A stretch of DNA of 55,033 bases from NCBI GenBank assembly GCA_947641575.1, contig CANRQN010000008.1, forward strand, positions 1 to 55,033, in the 5' to 3' direction. Source of the DNA: an uncultured Clostridium sp. Lineage in GTDB: Bacteria > Bacillota > Clostridia > TANB77 > CAG-508. A program made the translations under genes and the position numbers. The notes below the pieces were generated by a model that saw nothing but the letters and a program-made list of their open reading frames with translations, was not told where the DNA came from and did no database searches. Each line of letters opens with the position of its first letter. Within the stretch, counting starts at the first letter, position 1. Of this stretch, positions 40,114 to 49,107 are shown in pieces.

Positions 40114-41415
40114 TTATATTACACGACTTGCTGTTACAAAGTAGTATCCTCCACCTGTAACATTTGATGTTATAACTCCTTTTCTAGAGTTAGCTGCGTG
40201 GATAAATTTTCCTCCACCTATATATATTCCTACGTGTCCTATTTTTTTACTTTTACTTGAACTAGAGAAACATACTATGTCTCCTACTTGTAGTTCTCCT
40301 TTACTCACCTTTCTTCCGTTTGATGCCTGACCGCTAGATGTACGTGAAAGTGATACTCCAAAGTGTTTATATACATATGATGTAAATCCTGAACAGTCAA
40401 ATCCGCTTGGCGAACTTCCTCCATATACATATTTGCATCCAAGGTACTTTTTAGCATATGCTACAACATCTGCACCAGTGAATGTTCCTGTGACTTTTGG
40501 TTCTTGTGATGCTGATTTTGCAGTACTTTGAGTATTCGTATTTTTTTCAGTTTCTGTTTTTGCTGTATTTGTTCTTGATTCTGAGCTTCTTGATGTTGTT
40601 TGAATTTCTGTATCTGATATATAGTCTATTGATACATATCCTCTATTTCCATCATATTCTATTTCTGCCCAACCATCGCTTTGTTCAAATACTGTAACTT
40701 TTGTATTTCTTGTAAGTTTTGTAATTATTTCTCCTGTTGTGTTTGGTGTTTTTCTAAAATTTACTGAATTTCCTGAAATATATCCTATTTTTTGTGTTGA
40801 TGAATTATTATTATCTTCAGGATTTGAAGTATTCTGTTCTACTTCTTTTGTTTCTATATTTTCTGTTCTAACCCAGCCTGTTACTGTCCCAAGTTTTATA
40901 TAAGACCAACCATTAATTTCACTAACTATCTCTACTTCGCTTTCTTCTTCTAGTGTTTTTATAATAAGTGAATTTATAAGGGGTGTTATATATATTTTTT
41001 GTCCTGATGCTAATACAGTTTTTGTTTGTTTTTCTCCATCTTGATTATTTTCAATATTTTCTGTGTTTTGATTAATTGTGTTTGTATCTACAGTATTATT
41101 TGATTCGTTTTCTTTATTATCATCCTTATCTGAATTTTCGGTGTTTTTACTTGTTTCTGTTAAAACATTTATATACTTTGCTGCTACATATCCTACTTTT
41201 TCTCCAGATTTTATTTTATACCATCCGTGTTCTTCCCCTAATATTTCTATTTCATTATTTGCTGATAAATAAGAAATCGCTTCTGAATCTGTTGAAGCTT
41301 CTTTTCTTAATGTTAAAGTATCTGCTGTAACCTTTCCTGTTGACGCAAGACTACATAGTGCTGTACAAAATAATGTGGATATTGTCAATAAGGATATTAC
41401 TATACTTTTTTTCAT
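40114..41415 (-). CDS. Secreted SH3b-NlpC/P60 cell-wall endopeptidase
   Basis: 433 residues. Signal peptide (KKSIVISLLTISTLFCTALC), three bacterial SH3 domains (around residues 27-85, 130-190 and 205-265; for example VTADTLTLRKEASTDSEAI and VNFRKTPNTTGEIITKL), Thr/Asn/Ser/Glu-rich linkers, and a C-terminal NlpC/P60 domain with catalytic Cys in GFDCSGFTSYVYKHFG, His in GHVGIYIGGGKFIHA. Hydrolyses peptidoglycan stem peptides outside the cell. Three CGGs near the catalytic domain (AGC GGT, AAC GGA, AGC GGA) are out of frame and need no skip. Confidence 0.92.
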   Translation of the reverse strand: MKKSIVISLLTISTLFCTALCSLASTGKVTADTLTLRKEASTDSEAISYLSANNEIEILGEEHGWYKIKSGEKVGYVAAKYINVLTETSKNTENSDKDDNKENESNNTVDTNTINQNTENIENNQDGEKQTKTVLASGQKIYITPLINSLIIKTLEEESEVEIVSEINGWSYIKLGTVTGWVRTENIETKEVEQNTSNPEDNNNSSTQKIGYISGNSVNFRKTPNTTGEIITKLTRNTKVTVFEQSDGWAEIEYDGNRGYVSIDYISDTEIQTTSRSSESRTNTAKTETEKNTNTQSTAKSASQEPKVTGTFTGADVVAYAKKYLGCKYVYGGSSPSGFDCSGFTSYVYKHFGVSLSRTSSGQASNGRKVSKGELQVGDIVCFSSSSKSKKIGHVGIYIGGGKFIHAANSRKGVITSNVTGGGYYFVTASRVI

Positions 41416-41501
41416 AAATCATCTCCTACTTTTTCATCACACAACTTTAATTATACTCTTTTTTTATAGATTTGTCAAATTTTTGCTAAAATTTGTAAGG
41501 T

Positions 41502-42788
41502 TTATTCACTAATTCTTTCTATAATTTCCTTGCATTTCTGAAAAAGTCCGTATTTATCTATACATTCTATTTGTCTATCTTCCATTACTAATTTTCCATT
41601 TATTATTGTATGAGAGACATTGCTCCCTTTAGTATTATATACAAGATTCGCAAATACTGTTCCTGATGGATTTGTTATTTCTGTATTCTGGTCTATTAAT
41701 ATAATATCAGCTCTCTTTCCTTCTTCAATACTTCCTATTTCTCTCTCAAGTCCTAATGCCTTTGCACCATTTATTGTTGCCATTTTTAGTACTTCATAGC
41801 TATCCATATTTTTTGAATTCTCAAATACTCCTTTTTGCAAAAGTGCTGTAAATTTCATTGTATCAAACATATCTAAGTTAGAACCACTTCCTTGCCCATC
41901 TGTTCCGAGTGCCACATTTACTCCTGCATCTAACATTTTTTGTATCTTTGCAATTCCACAACCTAATCTTAAATTGCTTATAGGGCAGTGCACAATACTC
42001 ATATTAAGCTTTGCAATTTTTTTAATTTCTTCTTCTGTTAATTTTACACAGTGTGCAAGTATTGTATGTGTATCTATAAAATAATCTTCTAATGCCTCTA
42101 CTGGACTTTCTACTTCATAATCTCTTCTTATATCTTCTACTTCTTTTTGATTCTCACAAAAGTGCATATGTATAGGTAATTCGTTTTCTTTTGCAAGTTC
42201 TACCATTTGTTTTGTTGTATCTCTTCCTGTTGTATATAATCCATGTATTCCAACATTTAGTGTTATTAAATCATATTTATTTCTATAGTTTTCTATTAGT
42301 TCTGTTAATTCTTCCATTCTTTCATATTGCATATCTGCTATGTCATTAACTGTTCTTGTCAGTTGAAGTCTCATACCTGTCTCTACTGCTGCTCTGATTG
42401 TTTCTTCTTCCATAAAATATTGATCATTTGCACAAGTTGTCCCTGTTGATATCATTTCTGCACATGACAAAAGTGAAGCATAATATATATCATCTCTTGA
42501 AAGTTTGTCTTCCATTGGCCAAATTTTCTTAGTTAACCACTCTTGCAAGGTATATCCATCTAGTGTTTCTCTAAAGATACTCATGCTTAAATGTGTATGT
42601 GCATTTATTAGCCCTGGCATACATACTTTTCCTCTTGCATCTATTATATATGCTCCCATCTGTGGTGTTATTTCTTCTTCTATCTCAGTTATAACTCCAT
42701 TTTGTATATAAATGCTTATATTCTCTTCATATCTAGGTCTTCCTTCTGACATTGATATTAAATTACAGTTTTTAATTAATATATCCAT
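41502..42788 (-). CDS. mtaD: Amidohydrolase of the MTA/SAH deaminase (TRZ/ATZ) family
   Basis: 428 residues. Metal motif NAHTHLSMSIFRETLDGYTLQ with HxH, the tunnel sequence WLTKKIWPMEDKL, IHMHFCENQKEVEDI, LAHCVKLTEEEI and GTDGQGSGSNLDMFDTMK, the canonical set for zinc deaminases of 5'-methylthioadenosine or S-adenosylhomocysteine. Exact substrate not provable; a guanine or chlorohydrolase-like deaminase is the alternative, hence a tentative symbol. Two CGGs (TAC GGA, CTC GGA) are out of frame. Confidence 0.85.
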   Translation of the reverse strand: MDILIKNCNLISMSEGRPRYEENISIYIQNGVITEIEEEITPQMGAYIIDARGKVCMPGLINAHTHLSMSIFRETLDGYTLQEWLTKKIWPMEDKLSRDDIYYASLLSCAEMISTGTTCANDQYFMEEETIRAAVETGMRLQLTRTVNDIADMQYERMEELTELIENYRNKYDLITLNVGIHGLYTTGRDTTKQMVELAKENELPIHMHFCENQKEVEDIRRDYEVESPVEALEDYFIDTHTILAHCVKLTEEEIKKIAKLNMSIVHCPISNLRLGCGIAKIQKMLDAGVNVALGTDGQGSGSNLDMFDTMKFTALLQKGVFENSKNMDSYEVLKMATINGAKALGLEREIGSIEEGKRADIILIDQNTEITNPSGTVFANLVYNTKGSNVSHTIINGKLVMEDRQIECIDKYGLFQKCKEIIERISE

Positions 42789-42868
42789 ATATTTTTCCTT
42801 TTTGACTTTTTTGTAATTATATAGCAGAGATATTTAATTGTCAACTTAGGAAAAGAAAAAAACATGGA

Positions 42869-42909
42869 AATTTCATGAAATATTGCAATTTGTAATATTT
42901 CGTGAAATT
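42869..42909. repeat. Perfect-like palindrome upstream of the amidohydrolase gene
   Basis: AATTTCATGAAATATT / AATATTTCGTGAAATT around a 9-nt spacer (one mismatch). It could be an operator or hairpin; nothing else is seen in 42910-42990. Confidence 0.5.
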
Positions 42910-42997
42910 ACCCTGAGAAAAAACATTGCATAAAATATTAGCCTATTCTCTGTGGCACACACGCACTTATTTGGCGCCCATCATTCTATGCAAAAAA

Positions 42998-43037
42998 AGA
43001 AGACTTTTACCTTAAAGGCTACTTTGTCTTCTTTTTA
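42998..43037 (-). terminator. Terminator of the rplJL operon
   Basis: AAGAAGAC...GTCTTCTT hairpin downstream of rplL, with T-run on the minus strand. Confidence 0.75.
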
Positions 43038-43054
43038 TATAGCTAATATTGAAA

Positions 43055-43426
43055 TTATGCTAATTCTACAACTGCTCCTGCTTCTGTAAATTTAGCTTTT
43101 AATTCTTCAGCTTCTTCTTTAGCTACGTTTTCTTTAACTGTTTTTGGAGCTCCATCAACTAATTCTTTAGCTTCTTTTAATCCTAATCCTGTTGCGTCTC
43201 TAACAACCTTGATTACTTGGATTTTGTTTGCTCCTGCATCTTGTAATACTACATTGAATGAAGATTTCTCTTCAGCTGCAGCTCCTGCTGCTGCTCCTCC
43301 AGCTGCTGGTGCAGCTGCTGCTACTGCAGATACTCCATATTTTTCTTCAATTCCTTTAACTAATTCTGATAATTCAACTACTGTTAAGCTATCAATAGTT
43401 TCTAATAACTCTTCTATTTTTGCCAT
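43055..43426 (-). CDS. rplL: 50S ribosomal protein L7/L12
   Basis: 123 residues. N-terminal dimerisation helix ([20 protein letters not shown]), an Ala-rich hinge ([17 protein letters not shown]) and the factor-binding domain ([20 protein letters not shown] ... [14 protein letters not shown]). It recruits translation GTPases to the L10 stalk. AGGAGG ribosome binding site. No CGG codons at all. Confidence 0.97.
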   Translation of the reverse strand: MAKIEELLETIDSLTVVELSELVKGIEEKYGVSAVAAAAPAAGGAAAGAAAEEKSSFNVVLQDAGANKIQVIKVVRDATGLGLKEAKELVDGAPKTVKENVAKEEAEELKAKFTEAGAVVELA

Positions 43427-43467
43427 TTTATTTTCCTCCTAAAAATTTTAATTTTTTAAATTTTAAT

Positions 43468-43590
43468 AATTCGAACAAGAATTGGTATATTGCTAGAAAA
43501 GCTAGGTTAATTACCACAGATTTACTAGTGTATATTGAGGACAGATTAACCAACGCTTGACGCCGCAAGATGCCGATTATTGTTTGAATT
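43468..43590. repeat. Palindromic intergenic element, copy 2 (rplJ-rplL gap)
   Basis: Arms AATTCGAACAAGAATTGGTATATTGC and GCAAGATGCCGATTATTGTTTGAATT, inner arms GGTTAAT/ATTAACC, central ACTAGTGTA. Its end overlaps the rplJ stop codon. Same family as 4851. Confidence 0.75.
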
Positions 43591-44092
43591 AAGCTGTTTG
43601 TTCTTTTTGTATACGAACTTGATCGATTGCAACTGCAAATTTTGAAATAGTTCCAAGCAATCCTCCAGCAAGCATTCCAATAAGTGTTTCTCTTGATGGT
43701 AGTTTTGCAAGTGTTATTATTTCTTCTGCTGTCATAACCTTTCCTTCTATTACACCACCTTTTATTTTATAAAAGTCGTGGTCTTTTGTATATTCATAAA
43801 TTGCTTTTGCAGGTTCTAAGTAGTCCTCTTCGCTTATGATTACTGCTGTTGGTCCTTCTACTGCTGTATCTAATCCTGTTATTTCACATTTTTCTAAAGC
43901 TCTTTTTGAAATATTGTTTTTGATTATTTTGTATTCTGTCTTTGAATCTCTTAAAGTTTTTCTTAGTTTTGTAACGTCTTCAACATTTATTCCTCTATAA
44001 TCTGTAAATAGAATTAGTTTTGCATTTTTCATTTTTTCTGCAAGTGCATTTACTTCTTCTTCTTTTTGTTTAATTATGTTCTTATTTGCCAT
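43589..44092 (-). CDS. rplJ: 50S ribosomal protein L10
   Basis: 167 residues, normal L10 length. N-terminal rRNA/L11-binding domain with FTDYRGINVEDVTKLRKTLR and EYKIIKNNISKRALEK, C-terminal helix that carries L7/L12 dimers (GGLLGTISKFAVAIDQVRIQK). Binds its own leader (see 44246) in feedback control in other bacteria. Ribosome binding site AAAGGAGG. No CGG in frame. Confidence 0.97.
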   Translation of the reverse strand: MANKNIIKQKEEEVNALAEKMKNAKLILFTDYRGINVEDVTKLRKTLRDSKTEYKIIKNNISKRALEKCEITGLDTAVEGPTAVIISEEDYLEPAKAIYEYTKDHDFYKIKGGVIEGKVMTAEEIITLAKLPSRETLIGMLAGGLLGTISKFAVAIDQVRIQKEQTA

Positions 44093-44110
44093 TCTTTCAC
44101 CTCCTTTAAC

Positions 44111-44229
44111 TCAAATAATAATCAGCATCTCGCTACGTTGCTACTCAGTCGATTTCCACTCAACGTACACAAGTACGTCTCATGGAATATCTCCTTCGTG
44201 CGCCTTGCGATATACTAATTCTTATTTGA
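44111..44229. repeat. Palindromic intergenic element, copy 3 (rplA-rplJ gap, reversed)
   Basis: TCAAATAATAATCAGCATCTCGC ... GCGATATACTAATTCTTATTTGA; the reverse complement aligns with copies at 4851 and 45136, including GGAGATATTCCATGAG and CGTACTTGTGTACG in the centre. Confidence 0.75.
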
Positions 44230-44245
44230 CTTCTATATATTAAAT

Positions 44246-44357
44246 AAAACTAAAGTCTTAAGTTTTTATCCTATGACACTCCAAGGATAAAGACTTAAGA
44301 CTTTTGTCTCTTTTCTTTTTTCCTCGGTAGGTCTTATTTTTTGCCTACTGTCTTAGG
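44246..44357 (-). ncRNA. L10 leader (ribosomal protein autoregulatory element)
   Basis: Between rplA and rplJ on the minus strand: AGACAGTAGGC ... GACCTACCGAGGA, the L10-binding kink-turn stem of Bacillota L10 leaders, followed by a terminator-like stem AAGTCTTAAGT / ACTTAAGACTT with a U-rich tail (44251-44311). L10-L12 binding is expected to favour termination before rplJ (family knowledge). Confidence 0.8.
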
Positions 44358-44375
44358 ATATATTATATTTTTTAA

Positions 44376-45059
44376 TTACTTTTGGTCTATGAATAGTCCA
44401 GGTCCCATTGTTGTTGTTATACTTACGCTTCTTAAGTATTGACCTTTTGCTGCTACTGGTTTTGCTTTTATTATAGCATCCATAACTGTATTGTAGTTTT
44501 CAAGTAGTTTTTCAGCTCCAAATGATACTTTTCCAAAGCCTAAGTGAATTATGTTAGTTTTATCTAATCTATATTCAACTTTTCCTGATTTAATATCAGC
44601 TATTGCTTTTGTAACATCCATTGTAACTGTTCCTGATTTAGGGTTTGGCATTAATCCTTTTGGTCCTAATACCTTTCCTAATCTTCCTACTACACCCATC
44701 ATGTCAGGTGTTGCAACTACTACATCATAGTCAAACCAGTTTTCTTTTTCGATTTTTGGTATTAGTTCTTCTGCACCAACAAAGTCTGCTCCTGCATTTT
44801 TTGCCTCGTCAGCTTTTGGTCCTTTTGCAAATACTAATACTTTTAAAGTTTTACCTGTACCATTTGGAAGTACTACTGTACCTCTTACTTGTTGGTCTGC
44901 ATGTTTTGAATCAACACCTAATTTAACGTGTAATTCAACTGTTTCATCAAATTTAGTTTTTGGAAATTTTTCGATTAATTCTAAAGCTTCTTTTGCTTCA
45001 TAAAGTTTTCCTTTTTCTAGCAATTTTTCAGCTTCTTTATATCTTTTTCCTCTTTTCAT
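44376..45059 (-). CDS. rplA: 50S ribosomal protein L1
   Basis: 227 residues. [59 protein letters not shown] and [20 protein letters not shown] are diagnostic of L1, which forms the mobile stalk at the E site. TAAAAAATG start preceded by AAAGGAGG. No in-frame CGG. Confidence 0.97.
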   Translation of the reverse strand: MKRGKRYKEAEKLLEKGKLYEAKEALELIEKFPKTKFDETVELHVKLGVDSKHADQQVRGTVVLPNGTGKTLKVLVFAKGPKADEAKNAGADFVGAEELIPKIEKENWFDYDVVVATPDMMGVVGRLGKVLGPKGLMPNPKSGTVTMDVTKAIADIKSGKVEYRLDKTNIIHLGFGKVSFGAEKLLENYNTVMDAIIKAKPVAAKGQYLRSVSITTTMGPGLFIDQK

Positions 45060-45135
45060 TTTTTACCTCCTTTGGTTCAAACGAAACACAATTTTTGTAT
45101 TTCTCCCAATTAAATATTTGTTTATTTTTTGGTTG

Positions 45136-45248
45136 CAGAAGAATTGTTATTTGACTAGGTGCGTGAGGTAAATATTCCATGAGGATACTAGTGTACACCA
45201 AAATGGAAATTTACTGAACAGCAACAACGCCAAATGGCAATTATTCTG
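45136..45248. repeat. Palindromic intergenic element, copy 4 (rplK-rplA gap)
   Basis: CAGAAGAATTGTTATTTG ... CAAATGGCAATTATTCTG with inner arms GTAAATATTCCAT/ATGGAAATTTAC and ACTAGTGTACACC in the centre. Its outer arm includes the rplK stop codon. Confidence 0.7.
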
Positions 45249-45669
45249 TAACTGTGACTCCCATAGAGCGAGCTGTCCCCTTAACCATACTCATTGCTGT
45301 CTCAATTGATGCTGCATTTAGGTCTTCCATTTTTTGCTCAGCAATTGCTCTAACTTCAGCTTCTGTGATTTTTGCTACTTTTTCTTTGTTAGGTTTACCA
45401 GAACCTTTTTCTATTTTTATTGCTTTTTTAATTAATACAGCTACTGGTGGTACTTTTGTTATAAATTCAAAAGATTTATCAGTATATACTGTAATAACTA
45501 CTGGTATTATCATCCCAGGTTGGTTTGCTGTTCTATCATTAAATTCTTTAACGAATTGCATGATATTAACACCGCTTGAACCAAGTGCTGGTCCTACTGG
45601 TGGAGCTGGTGTTGCTTTTCCAGCTTCTATTTGTAATTTTATTACTGTAGCTACTTCTTTTTGTGCCAT
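45241..45669 (-). CDS. rplK: 50S ribosomal protein L11
   Basis: 142 residues, normal length. [20 protein letters not shown] and [20 protein letters not shown] identify the N-terminal domain; the C-terminal rRNA-binding domain ends [21 protein letters not shown]. Binds the GTPase-associated centre. The CGG at AGC GGT (SSGV) is out of frame. Confidence 0.97.
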   Translation of the reverse strand: MAQKEVATVIKLQIEAGKATPAPPVGPALGSSGVNIMQFVKEFNDRTANQPGMIIPVVITVYTDKSFEFITKVPPVAVLIKKAIKIEKGSGKPNKEKVAKITEAEVRAIAEQKMEDLNAASIETAMSMVKGTARSMGVTVTE

Positions 45670-45697
45670 CTTATATTTGCACCTACCTTTCTTTCTT

Positions 45698-45813
45698 CAA
45701 ACAATAAGCTACGTACTACTGCGTCAGATATTAGTTAAATAATCCTTAGACAGGCATGAGCCTAGTCTGCGATTATTTACCTCATCTTCCTTGTATTACT
45801 TGCTTCTTGTTTT
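45698..45813. repeat. Palindromic intergenic element, copy 5 (nusG-rplK gap, diverged)
   Basis: AAACAATAAGC ... GCTTCTTGTTT outer arms, AAATAATC/GATTATTT inner arms, with the loop stem TAGGCTCATGCCT on the minus strand. The same nested-hairpin plan as copies 1-4, with less sequence identity. Confidence 0.55.
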
Positions 45814-45850
45814 AATTTTATTTCTAAATTTTTATATTAAATCTTTATTA

Positions 45851-46384
45851 TTAGATTTTTTGAACTTGTGCAAACTCTAGTTCAACTGGAGTTTCTCTTC
45901 CAAACATTGAAACAAGTACTTTTACTTTTCCTTTTTCTTTGTTTATTTCTTGTACTACCCCTATAAATCCTTCTAATGGACCGTTTATAACTTTTACAGA
46001 TTCGTTTACTTCATAATCTATTTTTACTTCTACTTCTTCAAATCCCATGTTTCTAATTTCTTCCTCTGTAAGAGGTATTGGATTAGTACCTGAACCAACA
46101 AAACCTGTTACTCCTCTAGTGTTTCTAACTATATACCAAGTTTCATCAGTTACTATCATTTTTATTAAAACATATCCTGGGAAAACTTTTTTTAAGTTTG
46201 CTTTTCTTTTTCCATCTTTTATTTCTATTTGCTCTTCCATTGGTACTATGATGTCAAAAAAATATTCTTCTAGCTCTCTATTCTTAACCATTTTCTCTAG
46301 GTCTGTTTTTACTTTATTTTCATATCCTGAATAGGTATGTATTACATACCATCTTGCTACAGAATCTTCTTTTTGATGAGCCAC
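45851..46384 (-). CDS. nusG: Transcription termination/antitermination factor NusG
   Basis: 177 residues. NGN domain [46 protein letters not shown] and [20 protein letters not shown], then the KOW domain ([20 protein letters not shown]). Links RNA polymerase to ribosomes or Rho. Between secE and rplK, the conserved order. The CGG in AAC GGT is out of frame. Confidence 0.96.
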   Translation of the reverse strand: MAHQKEDSVARWYVIHTYSGYENKVKTDLEKMVKNRELEEYFFDIIVPMEEQIEIKDGKRKANLKKVFPGYVLIKMIVTDETWYIVRNTRGVTGFVGSGTNPIPLTEEEIRNMGFEEVEVKIDYEVNESVKVINGPLEGFIGVVQEINKEKGKVKVLVSMFGRETPVELEFAQVQKI

Positions 46385-46403
46385 TTAAATCAAGCCTCCT
46401 TAA

Positions 46404-46757
46404 TTACTCTGATACATTCTCTATATTTGCTGTATCATTTGCAGTTTCATTTTCTGCTGAGTTGTTTTCTTCATTGCTTACATTGTTTGTATTATTATTT
46501 TCTTCTACTTCATTTACTACTTGATTTTGTACCTTTGTCTTTAATTTGTCTATTCCGTAAGTGTTTAAAGCTTCAAACGCTAGGTCTAATACAAATACAA
46601 TAGCTGTTATAATTAATACAATAACTATTACTATTATTGTATTGTTTATAACTTGATTTTTTGTTGGCCAAATAACTTTTTTTAGTTCTGCTTTAAAATC
46701 TTTCCAAAAGTGTTTTTGTTTTTTTGGTGTTTTTTCATTTTTCTCTGCTTTTCCCAT
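46404..46757 (-). CDS. secE: Preprotein translocase subunit SecE
   Basis: 117 residues. The core FWKDFKAELKKVIWPTKNQV and a single membrane helix (IIVIVIVLIITAIVFVLDLA) are typical of the single-span Gram-positive SecE. Unusual is an extra Asn/Glu-rich C-terminal tail of about 40 residues (VVNEVEENNNTNNVSNEEN...) that most SecE lack; it would lie outside the membrane. The CGG in TAC GGA is out of frame. Confidence 0.93.
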   Translation of the reverse strand: MGKAEKNEKTPKKQKHFWKDFKAELKKVIWPTKNQVINNTIIVIVIVLIITAIVFVLDLAFEALNTYGIDKLKTKVQNQVVNEVEENNNTNNVSNEENNSAENETANDTANIENVSE

Positions 46758-46783
46758 TTATAGAACCCTCCATTAAATAAAAG

Positions 46784-46948
46784 TTATTTAGTTTCTTTAT
46801 GTGTTGTACGTTTTTTGCAATATTTACAGTATTTTACTATTTCTAGTCTATCTGTATTATTTCTTTTGTTTTTAGATGTCATGTAATTTCTTCTTTTACA
46901 TTCAGTACATTCTAAAGTAATATTTTCTCTTGGACCTTTTGCAGCCAT
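46784..46948 (-). CDS. rpmG: 50S ribosomal protein L33
   Basis: 54 residues: [40 protein letters not shown] and [14 protein letters not shown]. Two CxxC pairs make this the zinc-binding form. It has a GGAGG ribosome binding site and lies directly upstream of secE, the usual order. First gene of the operon in this window. Confidence 0.95.
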   Translation of the reverse strand: MAAKGPRENITLECTECKRRNYMTSKNKRNNTDRLEIVKYCKYCKKRTTHKETK

Positions 46949-47050
46949 TAAAATACACCTCCGTAATTATTTGTTCTAAAGTTTATTCGTCATTCATTTT
47001 ATTTTAAGGTTTGTGACTTTGCCTTACGCATAGTCAGCTTTTAACGATGT

Positions 47051-47087
47051 GAACACGTACAACCTTAAGTACGTGTTCACATATTTT
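47051..47087. terminator. Strong hairpin between the 47151 gene and rpmG
   Basis: TGTGAACACGTAC / GTACGTGTTCACA perfect 13-bp stem with an 8-nt loop. It probably ends transcription of the coiled-coil gene; the T-rich side is on the plus strand, so direction is uncertain. Confidence 0.7.
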
Positions 47088-47150
47088 ATCATAATATTTC
47101 TTGTTTGTCAATATTTTAAGAGCATTTTGATTTATTTTTTATAGCTATTT

Positions 47151-49026
47151 TTATCTATCTCCCTCTTCTGGTTGCAATGCTGGTCCGTCTGCTGGTGCAA
47201 GTGTTGGTTCTTGACTGCTTCCTCTATCAGAGACTACTGGAGCTTTTGGCACTTTCACTCCATCGCTATATGCTTCTCTAAATGCACTTCTTCTTCCTTT
47301 AAAAGTTATTTCTGGCTCTTTAGATTTTAATGCTTTTTCTCTTGCCTCTTTTGCTTCAAGTCTTTCTAAACTTTCTTTTGCATGTTGCTCTCTTGTATGT
47401 GCTACCTTTTCAAATAGTTTTATTTCCTTGTCACTGAATTTTGAGCCCCATGCTCCTTTACGTTCTTGTATTTCTCTAAGAGAAAGTCCTGTTACTTCTT
47501 TTAATATATCTTCTCTTGTTTTATCTGCTTCTGCAACTGGTACATCTTTATCTGGCTGTGCTGGTGTTGGTTCTGGCTCAGTTTGTTCTGGAGTTTGAGT
47601 TGCTTCTGCCGATGCAGGTGCTTCTCCTTCTCTTCCTCCACTAGGTGGTGCAGGTGGGTCTTTTCTATCATCATCTTTTTCTCCAAAGTATCTTGCTTTG
47701 AATTTTTGCCACCAACTTGGCTCTCCTTTATTTTCTTCACGGAATTTTTTTACAAACTCTTCTTCTCTTGCTTTGCCTAATGCCTTTCTTTCTTCTTTTG
47801 ATAACTTCTTGTTTGCTTCTCTTGTATCCATAAATTTTGCTAAAAATGGTAACCATTTTGCAATTTTTGGGTTTCTTTCAGACCATGTTTTTGCTAAAAG
47901 TGTATTATCTGGTTTATCATTATCATCATGTTCTGGTTGTTCATCTGGTTTATCATTATCATCATGTTCTGTTCCTTCATCTGGCTTATCTAACTCTGGT
48001 TCTGGAGCTGGTGGTATGTAGTAATCTCCTCCTCTTGGCATTGCTCCACCTTTTGCTCCTTTTCCATCTTTATCTTTTTCCTTTTTATCATCTTTGTCAT
48101 TTTTATCTTTTTTATCTTCATAATTATTCTCATACTTATCTAATTCAGATCTTTTTACTTGTACACCAATCATTTGGCTTAGATCATCACTTGTTAGTTC
48201 TCCTATTTCCATCCATCCATAGCCCTTAAGTATTGTACTCCAAGGATTACTGCATTTGTTTATGACTCTTGCAATTTTCTTTTGACCTTTTTTTATTGAT
48301 TCTATTCTTTCTTCTGGCTCTTTTGCAGCATCCATCGCTTGTGTCCATTCTTCTTCTGTACCAAGCTCTGCTTTTTCTGTTCTTTTTTCTTCTATCTCTC
48401 CTAAATAAGCATCTATTACTTTTTGTTTTCTACCTTTTGCTTTTGCTTCTTCCATTTCTAATTCGATTTCTGCAATTTCATCATCTATTTGTTTTGCTTT
48501 TTCTGCATTTTCTATTGCTTTTTTTGCAGCCTCTTCTGCAGATGCTAAGTCCTCTTTTGCTTCTGCCATTGCAGATGTTAAAAGAACATCTTGTTTTTCT
48601 GCATCTACTTTTGCTTCTTCTATTGCTTGCAACCTTGCTTTTACCCTTGGAAAATATTCAAGCATCTCAGCTTCGTTTTCAAGTTGTGTTCCTATAAGAG
48701 TTAATTCATCAAGTGATGTCATTGTTTTTGCTTTTTCTTCATCGCTTACATCTTCTGGTGCAATAACTCCGCTTTATTTCCTCTTCTCTTAGTATTTGAT
48801 TTGTTTTTCTTTTTGCTTCTTGTGATCTAGCTCTTCTTTGTGTTCTTGCAGTATCACGATCTACTAATTCCATAGCTTGATTTATCTCTGCAATTCTTGC
48901 ACTAATTTCTGTTTCTGACTTTCCTACTAAAGATTGATATACAGTTTCTAATAATACTCCACGTACTATAAAACTATTATTTGCGACTTCTCTATAATCT
49001 ATTTTTTTACTTTTTTCATCAGCCAT
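47151..49026 (-). CDS. Unrecognised large coiled-coil protein with acidic Pro-rich repeats (one CGG-skip site)
   Basis: 624 residues after correction; no family recognised. Residues 1-90 are helical (NNSFIVRGVLLETVYQSLVG), then long coiled coil (QDVLLTSAMAEAKEDLASAE ...), a Lys/Asp-rich linker, a Pro/Glu/Asp tract with tandem EHDDNDKPD repeats, a second helical region (WLPFLAKFMDTREANKKLS), another Pro/Glu linker, and a basic end. No signal peptide or membrane segment. Site at 48769-48771 (AAG CGG AGT) gives EEIKGVIAPEDVSDEEKAK and joins two ORFs. The low-complexity charged composition resembles cytoskeletal or scaffold proteins, but this is only a likeness. Confidence 0.75.
47908..47985 (-). 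repeat. 36-bp in-frame tandem repeat in the coiled-coil gene
   Basis: Units begin at 47908 and 47944 with a partial third at 47980. Period 36 bp is 12 codons, encoding DKPDEQPEHDDN-like units; a protein repeat, possibly variable in copy number. Confidence 0.8.
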
Positions 49027-49107
49027 ACTTTATTCCTCCTAATAATTTTAGTTAAAAGTCTCCTAATTTATCATACATCATAATTATACTACTTTTGTCA
49101 AGATTTG

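Noticed and set aside
47908..47985. 36-bp repeats as a CRISPR array
   Set aside because: The units are contiguous, in frame and inside a gene; they encode a 12-residue protein repeat with no spacers.
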